Part shown: in pieces, positions 6,588 through 12,987 of the stretch | Layout of the letters: every line of letters begins with the position of its first letter | Position numbering within the stretch: the stretch's first letter is position 1 | Assembly (NCBI GenBank): GCA_023394035.1 | Contig: JAEXBK010000063.1 | Coordinates: 1 to 18,769 of the forward strand | DNA: 18,769 nucleotides | Direction of reading: 5' to 3' | From: Bacillota bacterium | Lineage (GTDB): Bacteria > Bacillota > Clostridia > Peptostreptococcales > Anaerovoracaceae | Program-made: the position numbers and the translations under genes | Notes under the pieces: generated by a model | The model's database searches: none | Seen by the model: the letters and a program-made list of their open reading frames with translations, nothing else | Told to the model about the DNA's origin: nothing

Positions 6588-7526
6588 ATGGAAACACCTG
6601 TTTATCTGTTCACGGGTTTTTTAGAGAGCGGAAAAACTACATTTATTATGGATGCGCTTGCAGGCAGCGAATTCAATTCCGGCGAGCGGACTTTGATGCT
6701 TTTGTGTGAAGAGGGAGAAACGGAATACGATATAGATGAATTGCAGGAAAGCAATGTATTTGTCGAGATTATAGAGTCAAAGGATGCTCTGACCGCAGAA
6801 AGGCTTGCGGCTCTTCAGAAAAAGCACGGTGCCGAGCGCGTTGTGATCGAATATAACGGCATGTGGATGATTGGGGATCTATTTGCCAATATGCCGAAGA
6901 GCTGGATAGTATATCAGGAGGTTACATTTGCCGATGCGAGGCGATTCCTTTCGTACAACAAAAACATGCGCCAGCTCGTATTTGACAAGCTGAAAACAGC
7001 GGAGCTTGTAGTGTTCAACAGGTGTGAAAAAGGCTTTGATAAGATGCCCTTCCACGAAATCGTAAGGGTCGCGAACAGGAAAAACCAGATAATATACGAA
7101 TACGGACCGTTTGATGCGGAGCCTGACATGATACAGGATCCGCTGCCGTTCGATTTAGACGCTCCCGTTATCAATATAGGCGATGACGCCTTTGCCGAGT
7201 GGTATCGTGACATAAACGAGGAAGAAGAAAAATACAGCGGTAAAACACTTAAGATAAAAGGACGCGCAGCACTCGGAGGAGGGGTACCGGCTGACGGTTT
7301 TGTTTTCGGACGCCATATCATGACATGCTGTGCGGATGATATTCAGTTCGGGGGACTGCTATGCAAGTGGAAGGACTCAAAGAAGCTTGCTCACGGCGGA
7401 TGGGTTGAGATCACGGCAAAGGTTAAAATCGAATATGTCGAAATCTATCGCGGTAGAGGTCCCGTTCTGTACTGCAAAAAAGTCATAAAGGCAAAGCCTG
7501 CAGATCCGGAGGTGGCAACATTTTGA
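6588..7526 (+). CDS. G3E-like GTPase fused to a YcgQ/DUF1980-like C-terminal domain
   Basis: 312 residues from ATG 6588, preceded by GGAG seven bases upstream; the upstream in-frame start at 6525 would overlap the previous gene and add residues before the P-loop strand. Residues 4-18 contain the Walker A loop GFLESGKTT. The CxCC metal motif of COG0523 is absent, and the specificity loop reads NRCEK (144-148). From about residue 218 a second domain follows with a glycine-rich turn, FVFGRHIMTCCADD (Cys247, Cys248, Asp250) and GGWVEI. This resembles the C-terminal part of the YcgQ/TIGR03943 (DUF1980) family, whose Cys-Cys-x-Asp motif is characteristic. It follows another G3E GTPase and overlaps the thioesterase start. 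I infer a metal- or thiol-related role. Without a profile search the domain name is moderately sure. Confidence 0.75.
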   Translation: METPVYLFTGFLESGKTTFIMDALAGSEFNSGERTLMLLCEEGETEYDIDELQESNVFVEIIESKDALTAERLAALQKKHGAERVVIEYNGMWMIGDLFANMPKSWIVYQEVTFADARRFLSYNKNMRQLVFDKLKTAELVVFNRCEKGFDKMPFHEIVRVANRKNQIIYEYGPFDAEPDMIQDPLPFDLDAPVINIGDDAFAEWYRDINEEEEKYSGKTLKIKGRAALGGGVPADGFVFGRHIMTCCADDIQFGGLLCKWKDSKKLAHGGWVEITAKVKIEYVEIYRGRGPVLYCKKVIKAKPADPEVATF

Positions 7527-8275
7527 GTGCATATAAAGAAAAATTTACGCTTATGTCGCATGACACGGACACGAGCGATAACGCAAGACCGTCAATAATA
7601 ACGCGCCTAATGCAGGAAACCGCCGATCACCATATGAGAGACAGGCATCCATCGTATATAGAGTTGTTTTCAGAAGGTAAAAGCTTTGTTTTGACAAGAT
7701 TTACATGCGAAATCAAGGAACAGCTTCATCAGTACGATGAGGTTGAAGGCTATACATGGGCGTGTGATGGCAAGGCGGCGACGTTTATAAGGTGCTATCT
7801 TATCAAGAAAGAGGGGCGCATTGCGGCAAAGGCATACAGCGAGTGGGCTGTTGCAGACAGGATAAACAAAAAAATCTGCTTGCTGGACGAGCTTGATCTT
7901 TCGGCATATGAGAAGGATGAACCTCTTGAGTTTGAGCTGCCGCTGAATTTCAGGATTCCGAAAGGCACGGAGCTTTCGCCTGCAGGTATGCATAAGGTTG
8001 TTTACAGCGAAGTTGATGTGAACATGCATATGAATAATACCTATTATCCGGATATGCTGCGTGATGTAATTGAGGGTGCGGAGAAGAAAAAAGTGACTTC
8101 GTTTTCGATAAGATTCAGAGAAGAGGCTCCGCTTGGCTGTAACATAGAAATTTCGGTGTCTGAACCGCTAAAAGCGAAAAACGACGGATGCGGTGCCGAA
8201 GAAATGTACTATTTCAAAACATCCGTGGGAGGGAAGACGAATACGGAAGCTGTAATGAGCTTCTCGAAGCTGTAG
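7523..8275 (+). CDS. Acyl-ACP thioesterase (FatA/FatB-like, double hotdog fold)
   Basis: Hydrolyses acyl-acyl carrier protein to release free fatty acid, a cytoplasmic step ending or branching fatty acid synthesis. 250 residues, matching bacterial acyl-ACP thioesterases. The start is TTG 7523, fixed by a strong GGAGGTGG (7508-7515) seven bases upstream, and it overlaps the previous TGA (TTGA), so translation is coupled. The N-terminal hotdog has the usual helix region TRLMQETADHH (27-37). The second hotdog contains DVNMHMNNTYYPDML from residue 165, with Asn167, His169 and Asn171-Asn172 matching the catalytic D.N.H.NN..Y signature of plant and bacterial members. The second domain ends shortly after EMYYFKTSV. 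It shares an operon with two G3E GTPases, a pairing with no obvious biochemical reason. Confidence 0.88.
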   Translation: MSAYKEKFTLMSHDTDTSDNARPSIITRLMQETADHHMRDRHPSYIELFSEGKSFVLTRFTCEIKEQLHQYDEVEGYTWACDGKAATFIRCYLIKKEGRIAAKAYSEWAVADRINKKICLLDELDLSAYEKDEPLEFELPLNFRIPKGTELSPAGMHKVVYSEVDVNMHMNNTYYPDMLRDVIEGAEKKKVTSFSIRFREEAPLGCNIEISVSEPLKAKNDGCGAEEMYYFKTSVGGKTNTEAVMSFSKL

Positions 8276-8280
8276 AAATT

Positions 8281-8523
8281 ATGAACTATGTTTACATATT
8301 AAGATGTGCAGACGGAAGCCTCTACACGGGATGGACGACAGACGTAACACAAAGAACAAAGGCTCATAACAGCGGCAAAGGTGCAAAATATACTCGATCA
8401 CGAAGACCGGTAGAGCTCGTTTTCGTTGAAGAGCACGAAACAAAAGAAAGTGCCTTAAGGCGAGAGGCTGCAATAAAGAAACTCAGCAAGACATCGAAAG
8501 AAGAACTTATAGAAGGAGCATGA
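8281..8523 (+). CDS. GIY-YIG domain protein, UPF0213/YhbQ-YazA type
   Basis: Compact single-domain protein of 80 residues. The GIY-YIG signature appears as YVYILRC near the N-terminus and SLYTGWT about ten residues later. It is followed by the conserved Arg of the TQRTKAHNSG segment, GKGAKYTRSRRPVELV, and ALRREAAIKKLS with the metal-binding Glu. The family is structurally related to nucleases, and some members act on DNA; the cellular role is unsettled. ATG 8281 lies five bases after the thioesterase stop with only a weak ribosome binding site, so coupling to the upstream gene is likely. Its stop overlaps the ATG of the following broken nucleotidase gene (ATGA) and it contributes that gene's AAGGAG. 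Confidence 0.9.
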   Translation: MNYVYILRCADGSLYTGWTTDVTQRTKAHNSGKGAKYTRSRRPVELVFVEEHETKESALRREAAIKKLSKTSKEELIEGA

Positions 8524-8934
8524 ACATGAAATTTTTAAGGAGCAGAGTCGTAAAAAAAATATTGGCGCTAATAGTATGCCTTCTCCTCATACTTTCGCTT
8601 TTAATAGGCAGTCTGTCTATGATATTCGGCGGAGCACATGCGTCAACGAATAACGGCGAAAAGATCACTTTGCTTTTTACGCACGGCATGCATTCACATA
8701 TTGAGGGATTTCCAAAGTAAAAACTATTTTTGAAGAATATCTCGCAGGCAATCCAAAGACATATCTTGCCGATGCGGGGATTTTTCAATGGGAACTCCAT
8801 TCCAGACGATTTTTACGACTGACGCATCGGAGCTCAGACTTATGGGACGCGTAGGCTTTGATGTTACGACATTCGGAAACCATGAGTTCGATTACAGATC
8901 AAAGGGAAGAGAAGATAAACATATAGGTTTCTGA
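8520..8934 (+). pseudogene. Degenerate 5'-nucleotidase/metallophosphatase remnant (frameshifted and truncated)
   Basis: The first 66 codons (8520-8720) encode a signal peptide (RSRVVKK, then a long Leu/Ile core ending in AHA) and the start of a metallophosphatase domain, ending at TAA 8718. Reading continues in the second frame from 8714 (KVKTIFEEYLAGNPKTYLADAG). It continues in the third frame from 8779 (DFSMGTPFQTIFTTDASELR, later FGNHEFDYRSKG) to TGA 8932. Each shift fits loss of one base in a homopolymer (TTT near 8709-8711, GGG at 8777-8779). The metal ligand Asp of the DxH motif is Gly (THGMH). Only about 135 codons remain of a family usually near 500 residues or more, so the gene is dead even if the shifts were sequencing errors. 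The intact family enzyme is a cell-surface nucleotide phosphatase. Confidence 0.88.
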
Positions 8935-8937
8935 TTA

Positions 8938-8976
8938 CATACCGCCACAACATGTTGTGGCGGTATGCTTTTTTTT
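8938..8976 (+). terminator. Strong intrinsic terminator ending the accessory operon
   Basis: A perfect 13-base inverted repeat (CATACCGCCACAA at 8938-8950, TTGTGGCGGTATG at 8955-8967) closes on a CATG loop and is followed by C and eight T (8969-8976). It begins three bases after the last stop of the nucleotidase remnant and insulates the cell wall cluster from upstream transcription. Confidence 0.95.
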
Positions 8977-9000
8977 ATCTCATGATTCCATTAAATGTCT

Positions 9001-9062
9001 AAAAGTGGGTGATTTAATTCTTTTTAATGAAATATTATGTTGAATAGTGGTGAAAAGTGGTG
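9001..9062 (+). promoter_or_regulatory. MraZ-box-like GTGG direct repeats upstream of mraZ
   Basis: Two adjacent ten-base units, AATAGTGGTG (9043-9052) and AAAAGTGGTG (9053-9062), give a helical-turn spacing. A third copy, AAAAGTGGGT, lies at 9001-9010. MraZ binds arrays of short TGG-containing direct repeats in front of its own operon in other bacteria, so autoregulation is expected. The match to a known type of site is by pattern only. Confidence 0.75.
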
Positions 9063-9068
9063 TATTAT
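9040..9068 (+). promoter_or_regulatory. Promoter of the mraZ-led cell wall cluster
   Basis: A -35 TTGAAT (9040-9045) and a -10 TATTAT (9063-9068) are spaced by 17 bases, and the whole spacer is made of the GTGG repeats, so MraZ binding would occlude RNA polymerase. A start near 9074 would leave about 65 bases of leader before ATG 9141. An isolated TATAAT at 9098-9103 has no -35 at a usable distance. Confidence 0.65.
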
Positions 9069-9140
9069 TAGAATACCATAATTGACAATAGGTGGATTAT
9101 AATCTGTCGGCAGACATTGACGGAAAGGAGGACGATATCC

Positions 9141-9572
9141 ATGTTTATGGGAACATACTATAATTCAATAGATTCCAAGAACAGAATGATCGTTCCTTCA
9201 CGTCATCGCGATGAGCTTGGAAGGAGCTGTGTACTTACCAAAGGGCTTGACAAGTGCCTTTATATTTACACGATTTCCGACTGGGAAGCTCAGGTTGCCA
9301 AGATAGAGAAGCTGCCTGAATCAGATCCCGAAGTCAGAGAGTTCATCAGACATTTGTTTTCGAATGCCGTTGAATGTGAATTTGACAAGCAGGGAAGAAT
9401 CATCATACCTCCGAATCTAAAGGAGTTTGCCGGCATAGACCAAAAACTCGTAACCATAGGTGTGATGAAGAAGATAGAAATTTGGAGCAAGGAAATATGG
9501 GAAGGACCTGCAGGCGGAAGACTTGCAGAGACTGAAGAATTCAATTCTTCACTGTCGAAATACGGATTTTAG
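9141..9572 (+). CDS. mraZ: Transcriptional regulator MraZ
   Basis: DNA-binding protein with two SpoVT/AbrB-like beta-barrel halves that forms ring-shaped oligomers and represses the dcw operon. 143 residues from ATG 9141, which follows AAAGGAGG (9125-9132) by eight bases; the start MFMGTYYNSIDSK matches the family, ruling out TTG 9117. The first repeat has IDSKNRMIVPSRHRDEL (10-26), with Asn where Gly is usual in the DxxGR motif. The second has FDKQGRIIIPPNLKEF (81-96) with the canonical DxxGR. It is the first gene of the cell wall cluster, with its presumed operator immediately upstream, and precedes rsmH by eight bases, as in most bacteria. Confidence 0.96.
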   Translation: MFMGTYYNSIDSKNRMIVPSRHRDELGRSCVLTKGLDKCLYIYTISDWEAQVAKIEKLPESDPEVREFIRHLFSNAVECEFDKQGRIIIPPNLKEFAGIDQKLVTIGVMKKIEIWSKEIWEGPAGGRLAETEEFNSSLSKYGF

Positions 9573-9580
9573 GTGACGAT

Positions 9581-10516
9581 ATGGAATTTTCACACAAGCC
9601 TGTATTCCTTAATGAATGTATAGAAAACCTGAATATCAAGTCAAACGGAATATATGTTGACGGGACGCTCGGTGGCGGCGGCCACTCGGAAGCGATTTGC
9701 GAGAAGCTCGGTAAGGACGGACTTCTGATAGGGATCGACAGAGACAGTGACGCAATATCCGCAGCAAAAGAAAGACTGAAGAATGTGGGCTGTCGCACTT
9801 TATTTGTCAGAAGCAATTACTCGGATATAAAGGACGTTCTGAGGGAGCTTGGGATAGATAAGATTGACGGCGCAATGCTTGATCTTGGAGTGTCATCATT
9901 TCAGCTTGACAATCCGGAAAGAGGCTTTTCGTACATGAACGATGCACCTCTTGACATGAGAATGGATCAAAGCGAAAAGCTTACAGCACATGAAATCGTA
10001 AATAATTACGATAAGAAGCAAATTGCAAATATAATCCGTGATTACGGCGAAGAACGCTGGGCATCGAGGATAGCGGAGTTCATCGTAAAAGCCAGACATG
10101 AAAAAACGATAGAGACGACATTTGAACTCGTAGATATTATCAAATCGGCAATACCTGCAGCGGCAAGGCGCGAAGGACCGCATCCGGCAAAGCGCACATT
10201 TCAGGCTATAAGGATAGAGGTTAACGGTGAGCTCGAGGGGCTCAAGCGTGCGGTAAATGATTTTATCGAGGTGCTTGCACCTGAGGGAAGGCTTGCAATA
10301 ATATCCTTCCATTCGCTTGAGGACAGAATCGTCAAAGAGGCTTTTGTCAAAGCGGAAGAGCCGTGCACATGCCCGAAGAGTATTCCGGTATGCGTATGCG
10401 GCAAAGTGCCTTCAATCAGAAGGATAACGAGAAAACCCATTCTTCCGACAGAGGAGGAATGTGATAACAACCCTCGCGCGAGAAGCGCAAAGCTTCGCGT
10501 ATGCGAGAAATTATAA
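9581..10516 (+). CDS. rsmH: 16S rRNA (cytosine-1402-N4)-methyltransferase RsmH (MraW)
   Basis: Methylates N4 of C1402 in the decoding centre of 16S rRNA using S-adenosylmethionine. 311 residues, the normal length. The AGGTGA ribosome binding site overlaps the mraZ stop. The SAM-binding loop is DGTLGGGGHS (27-36), followed by the acidic GIDRDSDAI (51-59) and the catalytic-region segment LDLGVSSFQLD with GFSYMNDAPLDMRMD. The substrate-recognition insert lies at about 120-210 (ERWASRIAEFI, KRTFQAIRIEVN). The late ISFHSLEDRIVK and the Cys-rich CTCPKSIPVCVCG are conserved in Bacillota. It holds the standard second position in the cluster. Confidence 0.97.
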   Translation: MEFSHKPVFLNECIENLNIKSNGIYVDGTLGGGGHSEAICEKLGKDGLLIGIDRDSDAISAAKERLKNVGCRTLFVRSNYSDIKDVLRELGIDKIDGAMLDLGVSSFQLDNPERGFSYMNDAPLDMRMDQSEKLTAHEIVNNYDKKQIANIIRDYGEERWASRIAEFIVKARHEKTIETTFELVDIIKSAIPAAARREGPHPAKRTFQAIRIEVNGELEGLKRAVNDFIEVLAPEGRLAIISFHSLEDRIVKEAFVKAEEPCTCPKSIPVCVCGKVPSIRRITRKPILPTEEECDNNPRARSAKLRVCEKL

Positions 10517-10553
10517 CGAATGCATTTAATTCTTATTATTAGGGGTGAACAAG

Positions 10554-10880
10554 ATGAACGCAAAAGGGCAGAGAAAAACAGTCATAACAATAGTGCTGAT
10601 AGGGATGATATGCATGGCTATGGTAGTCATGTCGGCATATGCGGCTGAGCTTAAGCTCGAAAACAACACTTTGGCAAAAACAAACGGAGAGCTTCAGGGA
10701 GAAATCGAAACCCTTGATATGAAGATAAAGTCGGCTAACCGAATAAACAATATAGCGGAGATAGCCTCAAACCAGCTTGGAATGGTATATGCAAACGACG
10801 ATGAATGTGTATATCTTTCTCAGAGTGATGAGGTTACCGGGAATCTTGCAATGATAATAAGAGACAACGCATATCATTAA
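10554..10880 (+). CDS. ftsL: Cell division protein FtsL-like
   Basis: Small bitopic membrane protein that joins FtsB/DivIC and the septal PBP in the divisome. 108 residues from ATG 10554 with AGGGGTG six bases upstream (GTG 10545 is less likely because it overlaps that site). A short basic cytoplasmic tail (residues 1-8) precedes a transmembrane helix at about 9-30 and a coiled coil at about 31-65 (ELKLENNTLAKTNGELQGEI). A SNQLGMVYA segment at 72-80 matches the post-coil region of FtsL/DivIC proteins. Sequence conservation of FtsL is low, so the name rests on topology and on its place between rsmH and the PBP gene. An intrinsic terminator follows, which is unusual inside this cluster. Confidence 0.82.
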   Translation: MNAKGQRKTVITIVLIGMICMAMVVMSAYAAELKLENNTLAKTNGELQGEIETLDMKIKSANRINNIAEIASNQLGMVYANDDECVYLSQSDEVTGNLAMIIRDNAYH

Positions 10881-10907
10881 GAGGAAATCAACCAGTAAAG
10901 CATAAGC

Positions 10908-10947
10908 GAGCCGAAAACTGAAAACAAACAGTTCGAGGCTCTTTTTT
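10908..10947 (+). terminator. Intrinsic terminator between ftsL and the class B PBP gene
   Basis: GAGCC (10908-10912) pairs with GGCTC (10937-10941) and AACTG (10916-10920) with CAGTT (10929-10933). A three-base internal loop separates the two stems and the apical loop is AAAACAAA. Six T follow (10942-10947). It lies in the middle of a normally continuous operon and may act as an attenuator. No convincing promoter was found between it and the next gene, apart from GATAAT (10949-10954) without a -35. Confidence 0.75.
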
Positions 10948-10974
10948 AGATAATGGTCCGAAAAAATTTGAAAT

Positions 10975-12981
10975 ATGATTAGAAAAAACAGCAAAAAAGT
11001 TGCTTTGCAAACTAAAAAAAGAATATTGATAACCTTTTTATTCCTGTCTCTGTTAATGGTGGCTATATTATTCAGAACTGCATGGATACAGGTGGTAAAT
11101 GCCGAAAAATACACGGATATGGCGAAAAGCCAGCAGACGAGCGATGTGCCGATAGCACCTAAAAGAGGGAATATCTATGACAGAAACGGTGAGATGCTTG
11201 CTTCAAGTGCAACATGCTATTCGGTATGGCTTCGTCCTGCACAGCTCAGGAAATATATGACGGCACCGGACAAAAAAGATGAAGCGGCAAAGGAAATCGC
11301 CGTCATACTCGATACTGATTCCGCAGAGATAAGCAAGTATTTTGACTCGGAAAGCGTACTCGTCAAAATTGCCAAATATCTCGAAAAAGAGGTTGCGGAT
11401 AAAATACGTGAGCTTGATGTACCGGGAATTGAAATTGCTGAGGAAACAAAGCGATTTTATCCGGAAGGAACGCTCGGCTCTGTCGTTCTCGGAAGTGTAA
11501 ATAGCGAAGGCAGCGGAAGAACCGGTCTGGAGCTGGAATACGATCAGTATTTGAGCGGAATTGCCGGCAGATGGGTCAAGGATACCGATATAAACGGAAA
11601 CAAGCTTTCTTTCGGCATAAACAGATACTTCAAGCCTAACGACGGGCTAAACATAGATATAACAATAGATAAGATGCTGCAGAGTTATCTGGAAAGAGCA
11701 GTCGAGAACGGTCATAAAAATACGGGCGCGGAAGCTGTTGCGGCAATTGCGATGGATCCTAAAACGGGAGAAATACTCGCAATGGCATCAACTCCGGGAT
11801 TTGATCCGAACGATCCCACTGTTCCTATAGATCCTGAGGAAAAGAAAAAATATGAAGCACTTTCGGACGAGGAGCAGAGCAAGTACCTGTCAAGAATGTG
11901 GACGAGCCCTATTATCAGCGAGGTATATGAGCCGGGCTCTACATTTAAGCTCATAACATCGTCTATTGCACTTGAAACGGGAATGGCGACTCCCGATACG
12001 CCATATTATTGTTCGGGGGCGTTTGTGGTAGCCGACAGCAGAATAAGAGATGCCGACGGAAGGTCACATGGTGAAGGTACGTTAACGAGCGCAGTCGGAA
12101 ACTCATGCAATCCGTTCCACGCAAAGACTGCACTTGAGCTGGGCCCTGAGCTGTATTATAAATACCTTGACGGCTATGGAATAACACACAGGACTCATGT
12201 TGATTTCCCGGGAGAGGCATACCCTATATATTATGACAGGGATAGCGTAGGCATAGTGGAGCTTTCAAATATGGGCTTCGGACAGGGCGTTGCAATTACC
12301 CCTATCCAGCTTATGACTGCGATTTCTGCTATCGGAAACGGTGGGAATATAATTGCTCCGCACTTCATAAAGTCGATGAGTGACAGGGACGGCAATATAG
12401 TATACGAACACAAATCCAAAACCGAAAATAAGGTCATATCCGAAAAGACAGCAGAGGAAATGCGAAAAATTATGGAGCTGCAGGTTTCCACATACGGAGG
12501 GGTATCTGCGCAGATGCCGGGATATAAGCTTGGAGGAAAGACGGGTACATCGGAGAGGGTAGTTGACGGAGTTTATACTAACAAGACAAATACTTCCTTT
12601 ATTTCAATCGTTCCTACCGATGACCCTAAACTCATAGTGCTTGCCATATGCTACGCACCGGATTCCGGTTATCCGTCGGTTACGTCAATACCTGTTGTCA
12701 AAGAGTTTTTGTCAAATGCACTGCCGCACATGGGAGTTGAAGCGGGCGAAGATGCCGAAAGCCCGGAGAGCAGCTTCTTTGCATATGTGCCGGATATAAC
12801 AGGACAGAGCTACAAACAGGCGATAGAAACGCTTGGCGAGTATCAGCTTAAATACGAGATAAGCCCTGCACTATCTGATGAAGAAAAAAAGAGCAAGGAT
12901 CTCGATTTCACGGTAGTGGATCAGTATCCTAAACCGGGCAAAAAGATAAACAAGGATGAAATAATATATATATACAGGTAG
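10975..12981 (+). CDS. Class B penicillin-binding protein with PASTA domain (FtsI/PBP2B/SpoVD type)
   Basis: Transpeptidase that cross-links peptidoglycan, at the septum if it is FtsI-like. 668 residues: a basic N-terminus, a transmembrane helix at about 17-36, and a dimerisation domain opening with RGNIYDRNG (64-72). The transpeptidase domain follows with Ser322-Thr-Phe-Lys325, Ser377-Cys378-Asn379 and Lys522-Thr-Gly. One PASTA domain lies at about 600-668 (YVPDITGQSYKQAIETLG onward). The PASTA tail is shared by SpoVD and PBP2x-like proteins, so a sporulation versus vegetative role cannot be told apart. The start is ATG 10975: an in-frame TGA lies six bases upstream at 10969-10971. No Shine-Dalgarno sequence is visible. 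It follows an intrinsic terminator and precedes murF by six bases. Confidence 0.93.
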   Translation: MIRKNSKKVALQTKKRILITFLFLSLLMVAILFRTAWIQVVNAEKYTDMAKSQQTSDVPIAPKRGNIYDRNGEMLASSATCYSVWLRPAQLRKYMTAPDKKDEAAKEIAVILDTDSAEISKYFDSESVLVKIAKYLEKEVADKIRELDVPGIEIAEETKRFYPEGTLGSVVLGSVNSEGSGRTGLELEYDQYLSGIAGRWVKDTDINGNKLSFGINRYFKPNDGLNIDITIDKMLQSYLERAVENGHKNTGAEAVAAIAMDPKTGEILAMASTPGFDPNDPTVPIDPEEKKKYEALSDEEQSKYLSRMWTSPIISEVYEPGSTFKLITSSIALETGMATPDTPYYCSGAFVVADSRIRDADGRSHGEGTLTSAVGNSCNPFHAKTALELGPELYYKYLDGYGITHRTHVDFPGEAYPIYYDRDSVGIVELSNMGFGQGVAITPIQLMTAISAIGNGGNIIAPHFIKSMSDRDGNIVYEHKSKTENKVISEKTAEEMRKIMELQVSTYGGVSAQMPGYKLGGKTGTSERVVDGVYTNKTNTSFISIVPTDDPKLIVLAICYAPDSGYPSVTSIPVVKEFLSNALPHMGVEAGEDAESPESSFFAYVPDITGQSYKQAIETLGEYQLKYEISPALSDEEKKSKDLDFTVVDQYPKPGKKINKDEIIYIYR

Positions 12982-12987
12982 GTAAGC

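Noticed and set aside
8938..8967. Perfect 30-bp palindrome as a possible insertion sequence end or recombination site
   Set aside because: It is followed directly by eight T, so an intrinsic terminator explains it fully; no transposase or second copy is present.
9082..9103. TTGACA and TATAAT upstream of mraZ as a promoter pair
   Set aside because: They are only ten bases apart, too close for a sigma-A promoter; the pair at 9040-9068 has the correct spacing.
10953..10982. Nine-codon leader peptide overlapping the PBP start
   Set aside because: ATG 10953 has no ribosome binding site, and the peptide has no run of codons typical of attenuation.
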